A program made the translations under genes and the position numbers. Under the pieces are notes generated by a model. It saw only the letters and a list, made by a program, of their open reading frames with translations. It did not search any database and had not been told where the DNA came from. A stretch of DNA of 64,000 nucleotides, taken from NCBI RefSeq assembly GCF_022867865.1, contig NZ_JALIEC010000013.1, positions 1 through 64,000 on the forward strand, in the 5' to 3' direction. Below, one piece after another: positions 37,449 through 47,100 of this stretch. This DNA comes from Phaeobacter sp. J2-8. GTDB lineage: Bacteria; Pseudomonadota; Alphaproteobacteria; Rhodobacterales; Rhodobacteraceae. How positions within the stretch are numbered: the stretch's first letter is position 1; each line of letters begins with the position of its first letter.

Positions 37449-38327
37449 ATGCGTATTGCATTCACAGGCGGCACCGGAAAAGCAGGCAGCCATATCGTGC
37501 CCTGGTTGCGCAGCCGCGGCCATCGGGTGTTGAACCTTGATCTGAATGCGCCCCAGATCCCGGATAATCAAAGCATCGATCTGACCGACAGCGGTCAGGT
37601 GTTCAATGCGTTGTCGGGGTATTCCTGGTTTGATGAGCTGGACCTGCCGGAAAAGCCGCAATTCGATGCGGTGGTGCATTTCGCGGCTTTGGCCCGCATC
37701 CTGATCAAACCCGATAGCGAAACGTTCCGCGTCAATACGCTGTCAACCTACAACGTGCTGGAGGCAGCCGTGAAATTGGGCATTCCCAAGGTGATTTTTG
37801 CCTCCTCCGAAACGGCTTATGGCATTTGTTTCGCCCAGGGCGAAAAATTGCCGGACTATATCCCGGTCGATGAAGAACACCCGACCTTGCCGCACGACAG
37901 CTATGCCATGTCCAAGGTCTGTAATGAGGCCTGCGGCCGGTCGTTTCAGGCCCGCTCTGGCATCGACATCTATGGGCTGAGGATCAACAATGTGATCACA
38001 CCGGATGAATACCAACGCGATTTCCCGGCCTTTGTCGCCGATCCGGCCCTGCGGCGGCGCAATATCTTTGGCTATATCGACGTGCGTGACCTGGGGCAGA
38101 TGGTGGAACGGTGCCTGAAGACCGATGGATTGGGATATGAGGTGTTCAACGTCGCCAATGATGATCTGTCCACCGGCCTGACCAACGAAGAGGTACGGGC
38201 GCAATTTTATGCGGATGTGCCGGTCAAACGTGCGATGTCCGGCCATGACAGCATGTATTCAAACGCCAAGGCCAAAGACCTGCTGGGGTTTCAGCCGGAA
38301 CACAGCTGGCGCGACGTGCTGGGCTGA
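37449..38327 (+). CDS. NAD(P)-dependent epimerase/dehydratase (extended SDR)
   Basis: 292 aa. N-terminal Rossmann motif MRIAFTGGTGKAGSHIV, then AVVHFAALARI, VIFASSETAYG (catalytic Ser) and DSYAMSKVCNEA (YxxxK). The extended-SDR C-terminal half has FGYIDVRDLGQMVERCL. It probably acts on a nucleotide-linked or free sugar, but specificity cannot be read from sequence. ATG 37449 has AGGATACC upstream. It ends 3 bases before the glycosylase gene, so the two form an operon. Confidence 0.87.
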   Translation: MRIAFTGGTGKAGSHIVPWLRSRGHRVLNLDLNAPQIPDNQSIDLTDSGQVFNALSGYSWFDELDLPEKPQFDAVVHFAALARILIKPDSETFRVNTLSTYNVLEAAVKLGIPKVIFASSETAYGICFAQGEKLPDYIPVDEEHPTLPHDSYAMSKVCNEACGRSFQARSGIDIYGLRINNVITPDEYQRDFPAFVADPALRRRNIFGYIDVRDLGQMVERCLKTDGLGYEVFNVANDDLSTGLTNEEVRAQFYADVPVKRAMSGHDSMYSNAKAKDLLGFQPEHSWRDVLG

Positions 38328-38330
38328 GCC

Positions 38331-38996
38331 ATGCGCAGTTTCGATCAGATCTTTGCACTGTCTGCCGCACGCAAGGGCGGTGCAGAGGCGCTGGAGGCCC
38401 TTTTGGTGAAACCCAAATCACCAGAGGAACTGGCGGCGATTCCCGAAGATCGCTGGTTGGCGGAGATGTCGCGCAATATCTTTCGCACCGGGTTGAGCTG
38501 GACGGTGATCGAAGCCAAATGGCCGGGATTCGAACAGGCGTTTGACGGATTTGATGTCGGGCGCAATGCGCTGATGGATGACGCGACATTCGACGCCTTG
38601 CTGACGGATACGCGGATCGTGCGCCATGGTGCCAAGATCCAATCGGTGCGCGACAACGCGGCCTTCCTTCTGGAGTTGCGTCAGGAGGGCGGTGTTGGCC
38701 ATGTTCTGGGCGCCTGGCCAAATTCCGATTACATCGGCCTGCTCGACATGCTGAAAAAACGCGGCTCCCGGTTGGGGGCATCGACCGGGCAATACAGCAT
38801 GCGGTTCATGGGCCGCGACGGCTTTGTCCTGTCGCGCGATGTGGTGGCGCGGCTGGTCGCCGAAGGTGTGGTGGACAAGACGCCGACCTCGAAATCGGCG
38901 ATGCGGTCTGTGCAGCAGGCGTTTGATCAATGGGCGGCAGAGTCGGGGCGGTCATTGACAGAGATCAGCCGTGTGCTGGCGATGAGCATCGGCTGA
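38331..38996 (+). CDS. DNA-3-methyladenine glycosylase I family protein
   Basis: 221 aa. It matches the TagI/HhH-GPD-like family: LAEMSRNIFRTGLSWTVIEAKWPGFEQAF near residue 45 (E. coli Tag: FQAGLSW..ILKKR), DTRIVRHGAKIQSVRDNAAF and a C-terminal GFVLSRDVVARLVAEGVVD. The usual C-terminal zinc Cys/His set of TagI is not clear, so it is a divergent member. It would excise 3-methyladenine or a related lesion. Co-transcribed with the epimerase. Confidence 0.8.
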   Translation: MRSFDQIFALSAARKGGAEALEALLVKPKSPEELAAIPEDRWLAEMSRNIFRTGLSWTVIEAKWPGFEQAFDGFDVGRNALMDDATFDALLTDTRIVRHGAKIQSVRDNAAFLLELRQEGGVGHVLGAWPNSDYIGLLDMLKKRGSRLGASTGQYSMRFMGRDGFVLSRDVVARLVAEGVVDKTPTSKSAMRSVQQAFDQWAAESGRSLTEISRVLAMSIG

Positions 38997-39020
38997 CCCG
39001 GCAAAAGGCGGGGAAAGGCC

Positions 39021-39084
39021 AGAAAAGAGAGGGGGCCGGCCCCTCGGCCTTTGGCCTCACCCCCGGGATATTTTTGGTCAGATG
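39021..39084. repeat. Dispersed intergenic repeat, copy C (inverted)
   Basis: On the minus strand this reads CATCTGACCAAAAATATCCCGGGGGTGAGGCC, then GGGGCCGGCCCCCTCTC, almost the same as copy D at 61.5 kb. It lies between the convergent ends of the glycosylase and the first caspase-like gene. Confidence 0.72.
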
Positions 39085-39108
39085 AAAGGCCCTTTGGGGG
39101 CATATCTG

Positions 39109-41245
39109 TCAGGGCCTGACGGTTTCCAATTCAAATTGCAGAAACAAAGGCACCGGGTCCGGGGTTTTCTTTTTGCGCGACAGGGAGATTGCGGCGCGGG
39201 TGGTGTCGCCAAATCCGGCCTCGTCCAGCAATGCGTTCAACCCGCTTTTATGTGTGATCGCGGCGGTGCGGGTGCGTTCGATTGCCGCCTGTTCGAGGAA
39301 GGACAGGTCTTCGACCTCGGAATGCGGTTCGGCGGGGGAAAAGACCACGATCACCCGCTCTCGTCCGAAGCTGGCGTCGGTGATCAGGATGTAATCTTCG
39401 TCCAGGGTGTCGCCGGGTTGCATCCGGCCATTGTCCATGAAGCTGATCGAATAATCCGAGCCAATGTAGAGAATGTTGAAATCCACTGGGCCCTTGGTGG
39501 TATTGCTGATGTGCAAGCCGATGGTGTCATTCGGCACCATACGTGGAACCTGGGCCCCGCTGAGCGGCTGTCGGCTGTCGGGGGCAACGCTTTCGCTGCC
39601 GGTATCGAAGCGGCCACGCACCAGGTCGGCCCCAACCTCGACCGCTGTGGCCCCGGCGGTTGCGGCCCCGACCTTCATCAGGTTCAGTGCGCGCGACATG
39701 ATCAGCAGATGTGTGGCGACGACATCCGCCAGCTCCCCCGCGGTTTTGTCACCGGTGGATACCGATGGGACATTGGCCAATTCGCCGATATCCACAATGC
39801 CGGGGGCGGTCATGAACCAGAGCGCATCGGGCCGGGAGCTGTCGGCGAAAACCGCGAGGCGCACATCGGCCTGCGGGTCGCCGGCGGGGACAAACCTGAT
39901 GCGCGGCCCGGTCAGGCCGGCCTCGCGGATGATCGCCAGCGCGGCGTCCAGCGCGGCGGCGGGGGCAGATCCCGGTGCAGGCAGGGCGACGTTCAAAGAC
40001 AGGTCAAGAACCGTGCCAACCTTGCGCAGCACCGCGCCGGGGGGCAGGGCGTCGAGATCGAAATCACCAGCGGCCTTGGCAGAAAACGTGTCAGAGGAGG
40101 TCACGGTGAACCGCGCCAGGGCCTGATCGTCATCGTCGGCGGGAGAGGCCAGCAGGATCAATTCGGTGCCATTGTGCAGCCCGTGCAATTGCCCGGCGGC
40201 GAGACGCAAGGCGTCGCCGTCACGCGTCGCCCCCCATTGCAGGATACGGTCGCCCATGGTGCGGCCAAAGACCGGCAGATCCAGGTTGCCTTCGAACAGG
40301 GGCGTCGTGCGGGCAAGGTTTTGCGTGCCGTATTTGCGCAGCACTTCCTGGGCCAGTTGGCGGTAGGTGATGCCGGGGCGTTCGGCCAGGGTTTCGAACA
40401 GCGTATAGGTGAACACGCCTTGCAGGCGGCGGTCGGCCTGGCCTTTGGGCATGTTCTTTTCCGGGGTTGTCTCATTGGTCTGGGCCGCAAAGAAGGCCAC
40501 CAGGTTGCCCATCTTGTCGCCGTCGGGTGTGGTCGAGACAACCGGCGGCGCGTCGCGGTCTCTGGGGTCGGGGGCGGCTTGGTTGGGAAGGCTGCGCGAC
40601 TGGACCTCGGCGGCGGCCATGGCATCGGCCGGAATATGCAGGGCACCGGCGGGCAGCTGGCGCATGTAGACTTCTTCGTCGTTGGGTGCGGCGCGTGTTG
40701 CCGTGCCGGAATGGCAGCTGTCAAACACCACCCAGACATCGGCGCCGCGGGCGCGCAACCCGTCGATCATCGCGCCGATTTCGTCGTCGACCAATGCGTT
40801 TTCGACCTGGCCAATGGTGTCGTTCCACGGGCCCACATCCACCGGCAGGAATATCTCGTCCAGGCCGTCAAGTTCGGTTGACGGATCCGCCGCCGGGGTT
40901 TGCGACCCATGGCCGGAAAAATGCAGATAGACAAAATCGCCAGCCGCGACTTCGGCGGTTAGCTCTGCAAATTCGGTGCGGATTGCGGCCAGTGTCGGGG
41001 CTTGGGCGCCTGCGCGGCCATCGGCCAGAACGGTGATGTTGTCGGGGTCGAACGGCAGGGCGGGATTGCTGGCCAGATATTGCGCCACAAGATCCACATC
41101 ATTGGCGCGGCCCCTTTAGCCAGAACCGTTTGTCCAGCGCCGGATAGGTGGAGGCCCCGATCAACAGCGCATGTGCCTCGCGTGCCAATGCGGTTGCCGG
41201 TGTAAGAAGGGCCAGAATGGCCAGCGCGCTTGCGGTCCGTTTCAT
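39109..41245 (-). CDS. Exported caspase-fold (C14) peptidase 1 with C-terminal DUF4384-like domain (frameshifted)
   Basis: ATG 41245 (GAGGAG 6 bases upstream) gives signal peptide MKRTASALAILALLTPATALA, then ALLIGASTYPALDKRFWLKGP. One extra base near 41105-41110 breaks the frame, which resumes ANDVDLVAQYLAS; the repaired length is about 711 aa. The caspase dyad is His112 in FVYLHFSGHGSQ and Cys177 in VVFDSCHSG. Asp49 (ANDV) and Asp175 (DSC) match acidic S1-pocket positions of metacaspases. After ~300 residues of beta-rich linker, a DUF4384-like domain follows (HISNTTKGPVDFNILYIG). It lies 10 bases after the PPC-like gene, so the two form an operon. Probably periplasmic; substrate unknown. Confidence 0.85.
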
Positions 41246-41255
41246 CACCATCTCC

Positions 41256-41894
41256 TCAGTTGGTAATCAGGGAATAGCCGGAATGGGCGCGCCCGCGATT
41301 GCGCACCACGATGGTAAAGGCCGCCTCTTGCGCCGGGGTCCAGCCGCAATGGGCGATCGCGGAAATATCGGTGTCAGAACAGACCAGCCGCTGTTGTGCA
41401 TCATAGACAAAGAGGTTGAGATCGGCGGCGCCTGTGCCTTCGACATAGACGTCGGCATATTCGCCGCCGCGGTAGGTCATCGCCGGATAGGTGTCGGTGC
41501 CGCCATTGCGGATCGAGGTGATGGAGTAGACCTGGCCACTGGACACGCCTTTGTCTTTTTCTGCACGGATGTCCTCGGCCAGACCAACAAGGATGGTGTC
41601 GGCGGGGGCCATGGCAATTGCGGTATCAAGGATGTCCTGCCAGCCCATGGGCGCGACATCGTCAAGCCCCTCGGGCGGTGGCATATCCTTGGCCGGTTGG
41701 CGCGCGACCTTGGTCAGGGTTACCGATTTGCGCAGTTTGGCCGCCGCCAATAGCAACAGCGGATCTTCGGCTTCGATCCCGGCCAGAAACAATTCCGCCG
41801 ACAAGGCCGCGATTTGCGCGGTGCTGCGTTCGGCCAGGGCGGGCGCGGATAAAAAGCCACAAGCAACCGCTGCGGCAGTCAGGTAACGGAACAT
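41256..41894 (-). CDS. Exported protein with PPC-like beta-sandwich, partner of caspase 1
   Basis: 212 aa. ATG 41894 has GAGGAGGC upstream. Signal peptide MFRYLTAAAVACGFLSAPALA. Residues ~25-110 are helical (IAALSAELFLAGIEAEDPLLLL). The last ~90 residues look like a bacterial pre-peptidase C-terminal fold: YRGGEYADVYVEGTGAADLNLFVYD, LVCSDTDISAIAHCGWTP, AAFTIVVRNRG, SGYSLITN, with two Cys that could form a disulfide. PPC domains usually ride on secreted peptidases; here the module is a separate protein translated just ahead of caspase 1. Confidence 0.7.
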   Translation of the reverse strand: MFRYLTAAAVACGFLSAPALAERSTAQIAALSAELFLAGIEAEDPLLLLAAAKLRKSVTLTKVARQPAKDMPPPEGLDDVAPMGWQDILDTAIAMAPADTILVGLAEDIRAEKDKGVSSGQVYSITSIRNGGTDTYPAMTYRGGEYADVYVEGTGAADLNLFVYDAQQRLVCSDTDISAIAHCGWTPAQEAAFTIVVRNRGRAHSGYSLITN

Positions 41895-42060
41895 CGAAAT
41901 GCCTCCTCTGCGAAATATCTTGTGGGGGATATTGCGGGCGCGGCCCCCATTTTCAAAGGGTTTCTTGTGGCATTGCTGCACTTAACAGGTCTTTTCATGT
42001 GCCTTGCGACATTGGCACACTTACCTTCACTGCACCAAGATTTCCCCAGAGGAGCATTTG

Positions 42061-43412
42061 ATGCAGACCCTGAAACTCACCCGGCAGATGCGATATATCC
42101 TGCCGTTCTTGTCGTTGTTGGCCCTGACGATACCGGCGGGGGCGACGGCATTGTGCCGCCCGGATCAGGCGGGATTGAAACGCGCGATGGCGGCCACATT
42201 GGTGGTGGCGGGGGCGGATCGTGACCGGCGGTTTCTTGGCTCGGCGGTGTTGTGGAACGATGGCCGTTTCGCCGTTACCGCCGCGCATGTGGTTGGCGAG
42301 CGGCGCCGGGTGCGGCTGCGCAATGCCTTTGGCTTCGAAGTGATTGCCGAGGTTGTCATCATGGATGCTGCGCGCGATGTCGCCTTTGTCAAACTGGCCG
42401 AGGCCATCCTTGGCCGGGGGCTGGCCCTGCGCAGGACGGAACTGGCGCTGGGCGAACCGGTCTTTGCCATTGGTGCGCCGTTCGAGGCCGATCAAACCCT
42501 GACCGGCGGCATCATATCCGCCAAGGGGCGTCAGATTGATCCGGCTGTTCCGGTGTTTCTGATTCAGCATGATGCGGCGATCAATGTCGGGTCATCCGGG
42601 GGGGCGCTGGTGGATTGTGATGGCAATCTGCTGGGGATCAACGCCGAGCTGGTGCGCAATTCGCGGTTCTACGCGGCCTGTCTTATGCATTGCCCGCCGC
42701 GCTGCTGGAGGCCACGTTTGACGGCGTCTTGCAGGATGTTCCGGTGATTGGTCTGCGCCTGCGTCCCGTCGATGGCATGATTGCCGAAGCGCTGGGGATC
42801 GCGGATCGCATGGGGCTTTTGGTGGATTATGTCGTGCCGGGCAGTGCGGCGGACACAGCCGGTATTCGCGCCGGTGACATCCTTCTGGCCATTGATGGCC
42901 GGGCGATCCAGCGCGAGGGCGATTTCGCCCTGTTCATCGACGACCGCACGGGGCCGCAATCCGATGTCACCCTGATGCGGGGGCAGGATAAATTCCTTGT
43001 GACGCTGAAATTCACCATCGAAGGCGACAGCCTGATTTCCTCTGGCAGCTATGTGTTGGGCGCGCCGACCGCCGCCTTGTTGAACCATGTCGCGCCGGTG
43101 CCGGGCAAACGCTGTACATCGCTGAAGGATCTGGGGGTTATCCTGCGCGGTCGCCGGGTCAGCGAACTGGCCCCGACCAGCCCGGCCTATCTGGCGGGAT
43201 TGTCGGTGGGCGATGAAATTCTGGCAATCGACGGTGTGCCGGTGGGCGACGCAGGTTTTGTGTGGCCAGAGATTGAGGGGCCTGTTGTCCTTCTTGTGCG
43301 GGGCGCAGGGGGTCAGACCCGGCATGTGGTCTTTGATCCGTTTTCAAATGAACAGGGGATGCGCCCCATCGGCGGGGCGGTTGTGCTTGACCCCGTTGTG
43401 ATTACACTTTGA
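42061..43412 (+). CDS. Exported trypsin-like serine protease with PDZ domains (HtrA-like; frameshifted)
   Basis: ATG 42061 (AGAGGAG upstream), signal peptide ending near PAGATA. The catalytic triad is visible: His76 in FAVTAAHVVGE, Asp106 in ARDVAFVKL and Ser179 in INVGSSGGALVD. The frame breaks at the GG of 42674-42675, where one G is missing, and resumes GLSYALPAALLEATFDGVL. Two PDZ-type segments follow (GLLVDYVVPGSAADTAGIRAGDILLAIDG; LAPTSPAYLAGLSVGDEILAIDG). About 450 aa repaired. It diverges from the PPC/caspase 1 operon and precedes the two-component genes by 13 bases. Confidence 0.85.
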
Positions 43413-43425
43413 TCAGGAGACAACG

Positions 43426-44172
43426 ATGACACATGAGGTTATGACTCTGGACAACGACCAAGATCAACTGGCCGAGAAACCCCGCCGTATTCTGATCGTC
43501 GAAGACGATGCCGCCGCCGCGCGCGCCATGTCGGATGCCGTGGCGGATCTGGGCTGCGAGGCCATCGTGATGCGCAGCTATGGCGACGGGGTAAAGGCCG
43601 CCGGGCTGGCCGATTTTGCCGTCATCATCTTTGACCGGATGCTGCCCGGCGGTGATGGTGTCGACGCGATTGCCAAGATCCGCGCGGGCGGGTCGACGGC
43701 GCTGATCCTTGTGGTGTCGGCGCTGGGCCGCGCTGCGAACAAGATCGAGGGCCTGGAAAAAGGCGCCGACGACTATCTTGCCAAACCATTCGATCCCGAA
43801 GAGCTGCGCGCGCGATTGCGGGCCTTGTTGCGGCGGCAGGAAATGACAGTGCTGGACAATGACCTGATTGCCTTTGGCGATCTGGAAATTCGGATGAAGG
43901 CCCGCACTGTGCATGTCAAAAACGACCACGTTGCCGTCAGCCCGAAAGAGTTCGAATTGATCACCTATTTTGCGCGCAACGCCGGGCAGGTAGTGACACG
44001 GATGCAGCTGCTGGAACATGTCTGGAACCTACATTTCGACCCGCAAACCAATGTGGTGGATGTGCATGTTGGCCGGTTGCGGCGCAAATTGGACACGGCG
44101 GCGGGCCGCCCGGTGATCCATACCGCGCGCGGCGAGGGCTATATCTTTGATCCGAACCGGGGGCATACATGA
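43426..44172 (+). CDS. OmpR-family response regulator
   Basis: 248 aa. Receiver domain: RRILIVEDDAAAARA (acid pocket), Asp70 phospho-acceptor in AVIIFDRMLPGGDGVD, and DDYLAKPFDPEEL (conserved Lys). Winged helix near the end: SPKEFELITYFARNAGQVV, NVVDVHVGRLRRKLD, ARGEGYIF. It has a 20-residue N-terminal extension. It overlaps the kinase gene by ATGA. Sitting inside the protease cluster, it probably controls it. Confidence 0.93.
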   Translation: MTHEVMTLDNDQDQLAEKPRRILIVEDDAAAARAMSDAVADLGCEAIVMRSYGDGVKAAGLADFAVIIFDRMLPGGDGVDAIAKIRAGGSTALILVVSALGRAANKIEGLEKGADDYLAKPFDPEELRARLRALLRRQEMTVLDNDLIAFGDLEIRMKARTVHVKNDHVAVSPKEFELITYFARNAGQVVTRMQLLEHVWNLHFDPQTNVVDVHVGRLRRKLDTAAGRPVIHTARGEGYIFDPNRGHT

Positions 44173-45546
44173 AGCCGATGCGTTTGGCGCGCTCTGCCAG
44201 CCTGCGGCTGACACTGGCGATTGCCGGTCTTGTCCTGTTCATGGCGCTTTTGGCGATGGCGGTGCAATACCGCACTGCGTCGCTTGCGCTGGAACGGCAG
44301 CAAGATGCGCTGTTGAAATCCGACATCGACAGTTTTGCCGAGTTATACGACCAGCGCCGCATTCCGGCGTTGCGTCAGGCGATTGTCGATCGCGCTGCCC
44401 AGACTTCACAGGGTCAGGCACTGTATCTGTTGCAGGATCGCGACGGCACCACCCTGGCCGGGAACATTGCGGATTGGCCCCGGGATCTGCCCGCGATGGC
44501 CTGGCGGCGTCAGCGAAGATGCGCCGCGCACCTTCACGCTTCCTGCCGGTGGGGTGGAATACAATGGTGTGGCGCGGGTGCTGCCGGGGGGCTTTCCGCT
44601 GCTGGTGGCGCGGGCCAATACGCTGACCTCTGATACCCTGTCGCAGATGCGCGGCACGATCCTGTGGATGGCCCTGGCGCTGGTCGGGATGGCGGCTGTG
44701 ACGGGTGGGTTTGTCTCGCGGTTGGTGCTGCGCCGGATTGATGCGGTCAATGATCTGGCCGACCGGGTGGCGGGGGGCGATCTTGCGGCGCGACTGCCCG
44801 GTGTGCGCAGCCCGGACGAATTCGGCGCGCTCGAAGACCACATGCATTCGATGCTGGACCGTATTCAGAATCTCAACGCCGCGACCAACCGGTTGTCCGA
44901 TGCCATCGCGCATGAGCTGCGCACGCCGCTGAACCGCATTCAACAGAAGCTGGACAAGCTGGAGGGCCAGCCAGAGCTGGTGGCCGATATCCGCGGCGAA
45001 CTGCGCGGCACGATCCGCATTTTCGACGCACTTCTGGATATTTCCGGCGCTTTGGCCGAACAGGGGCAGCGCCCCGGTCTGGTGCCGCTGGATCTTGGCG
45101 AAGTCGCGGCAGAGGTGTTTGATCTCTATGAACCTGTGGCGGAAGAGGCCGGGTTGACCTGCCGGTTCGGCGCAGAGCCGGGTCTGCACATGCTGGGCGA
45201 CAGGTCGCTGTTGGCCCAGTTGATGTCCAATCTGCTCGATAATGCGATCAAGTTCTGCAACCCCGGCGACACCATCACCCTGACCGCCCGCGACATTGGG
45301 GGTTTTCACATTCTGGAAGTGTCGGACACCGGCCCCGGCGTGCCGGCCGATCTTCAGGATGATCTGTTCGAACGTTTCACACGCGCCGAGCGCGATCGTG
45401 ACAAGGCCGGTCATGGCCTTGGTTTGGCCCTGGTTCAGGCCATCGCCGCCCGCCATGGTGCCAAGCTGGATCTGCCGCGCAAACCGAAAGGTTTTGCCAT
45501 TACCATCGCATTCCCTAAGCTTGACGGGCAATTAATTGATTCGTGA
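44169..45546 (+). CDS. Sensor histidine kinase partner of the response regulator (frameshifted)
   Basis: About 458 aa repaired. TM1 is ASLRLTLAIAGLVLFMALLAMAV; a ~110-residue periplasmic sensor follows; the break is one extra base near 44505 (AW then GVSEDAPRTFTLP). TM2 is ILWMALALVGMAAVTGGFVS, then a HAMP linker, dimerisation box AIAHELRTPLNRIQ with phospho-His248, N-box SNLLDNAIKFCNPG and ATP-lid DTGPGV...GHGLGLALVQAIAARHG. It senses an envelope signal; no ligand-binding family was recognised in the periplasmic loop. Confidence 0.88.
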
Positions 45547-45555
45547 GCGAATTTC

Positions 45556-47038
45556 ATGCTTCGAAGGGGGGTTGCAGCGCTTGGTTTGATGGCGGGCTTG
45601 ATGCTTGCTCTGGCCAGCTGCGCTGCATTGAATAAACCGCTGAACCTGGCCTTGGTTGCGGGGGCGCGGATGGGGGAATCCACCGTTTGCCGGCATTGAT
45701 CCGTCTGCGGAGGGCGAGGTCTATGTCGGGCTGGCGTTTTCCGGTGGCGGCATGCGGGCCTCGGCCTTTGCGCATGGCGTGCTAGAGGAATTGCGCGCAT
45801 TGTCGCGATCGGACCAGAACCCCTATGGCGTGTTGTCTGATGTGCGTCTGGTCACCGGCGTGTCCGGTGGGTCGGTGACGGCGGCGCATTTCGGTCTGTA
45901 CGGGCCGCCCGCGGTCGATGGCTATCGCGAGAAATATCTGATCACCAATGCCGAAAAATACATGGCCAATTCGCCGCTCAACCCGATGACGCTGGTGCGG
46001 GGATTGTCCGGCGGGGCCAATGGGCGGCGCACCTTTGGCCGGTATCTGGACGAGGTGCTTTTTCAGGGTGCAACATTCGGCGATATGGCGCGGCGGTCCC
46101 ATATCAAGACCTGGATCAACGCCACCGATGTCGCCAACAAGGTCACCTTTCTGTTCAGCCCCGAAACCTTTGATGCGCTCTGTTCCGATCTGTCGAAATT
46201 TCCGCTGTCGGATGCGGTTGCGGCGTCGGCGGCCTTTCCGTTGGTGTTTTCGCCCATCGTGCTTGAGGCGCATTCCGGCAAATGTGATTACACCGAACCC
46301 GACTGGCTGACCGCTGCGCGTCACAACCCAGAGGCCACGGCGGCCATGGTCGCCCATGCCGAGGCGCTGGAAAGTTATGCGACGGGCAAGGATGTGAAAT
46401 ACCTGAAACTGCTGGACGGTGGCATCACCGATAATTTCGGCACCACCGGATTGGCAGTGGAACGCGCCCGCGCCGAAAACCCCTATGCGCCGCTGACGCC
46501 CGCCGAAGCGGTCAAGATGAAACGCGCGCTGTTTCTGGTGGCGGATGCCGGGACGCGGCGCGATCTGGGGTGGACATCGCGGCTGCGCGGGCCGGGCGGG
46601 GTGCAGCTTGCGATGTCGATTGCAAATGCCTCCATGGGGGCGGCGTCGCGCACCGGCTATGATGCGATGCGGCTGCAAATCTCTGATTGGGAACGTGATC
46701 TGGTGAGCTATCGTTGCAGCCTTGGCGCGGCAGAGGTGCGGCGGCTGCGCGGCAGTTCCAAGGGATGGGATTGCCGGGATGTGAAATTCTTTGTCGGGCA
46801 GGTTTCGTTCCGGGGGTTGCCGGGTGAGATGCGCAGTGAGCTGGACGAAATTCCCACGCGGCTGCGCCTGAAGGTGGATCAGGTGGACAAATCGATCCAG
46901 GCTGGCCGCCTGTCGACGCGAACAAATGCTCAGGTTCAGGGGTTCCTGCGCGCGGCCGGCTATGTCGAAACCGATCCGCTGTTGGCGCGCGGCCCCGGTC
47001 CCGGTCCGCGCCGTATCGCCCCCTTGCGGAAAGAATGA
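45556..47038 (+). CDS. Patatin-like phospholipase lipoprotein (frameshifted)
   Basis: ATG 45556 gives a lipoprotein signal, LMAGLMLALASC (lipobox Cys22). A G5 run at 45672-45676 (four expected) breaks the frame; the second resumes GNPPFAGIDPSAEGE. The patatin core has VGLAFSGGGMRASAFAHGVLEEL (oxyanion hole), GVSGGSVTAA (nucleophile Ser103) and KLLDGGITDNFG (catalytic Asp); the repaired protein is 493 aa. Members hydrolyse phospholipid acyl chains. With a lipid anchor it would face the periplasm or the outer membrane. Its stop overlaps an ATG of the next frame (ATGA). Confidence 0.87.
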
Positions 47039-47100
47039 CAAATGCGGTCAGTGTGGCAGAGAGGCTTGATGGGACGGCGAAATCGGACAAGATTAACGTC

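Noticed and set aside
35287-37461. parE starting at 37461 (longer frame)
   Set aside because: The extension is an artefact of the N-terminal frameshift; the family start is ATG 37099 in the other frame.
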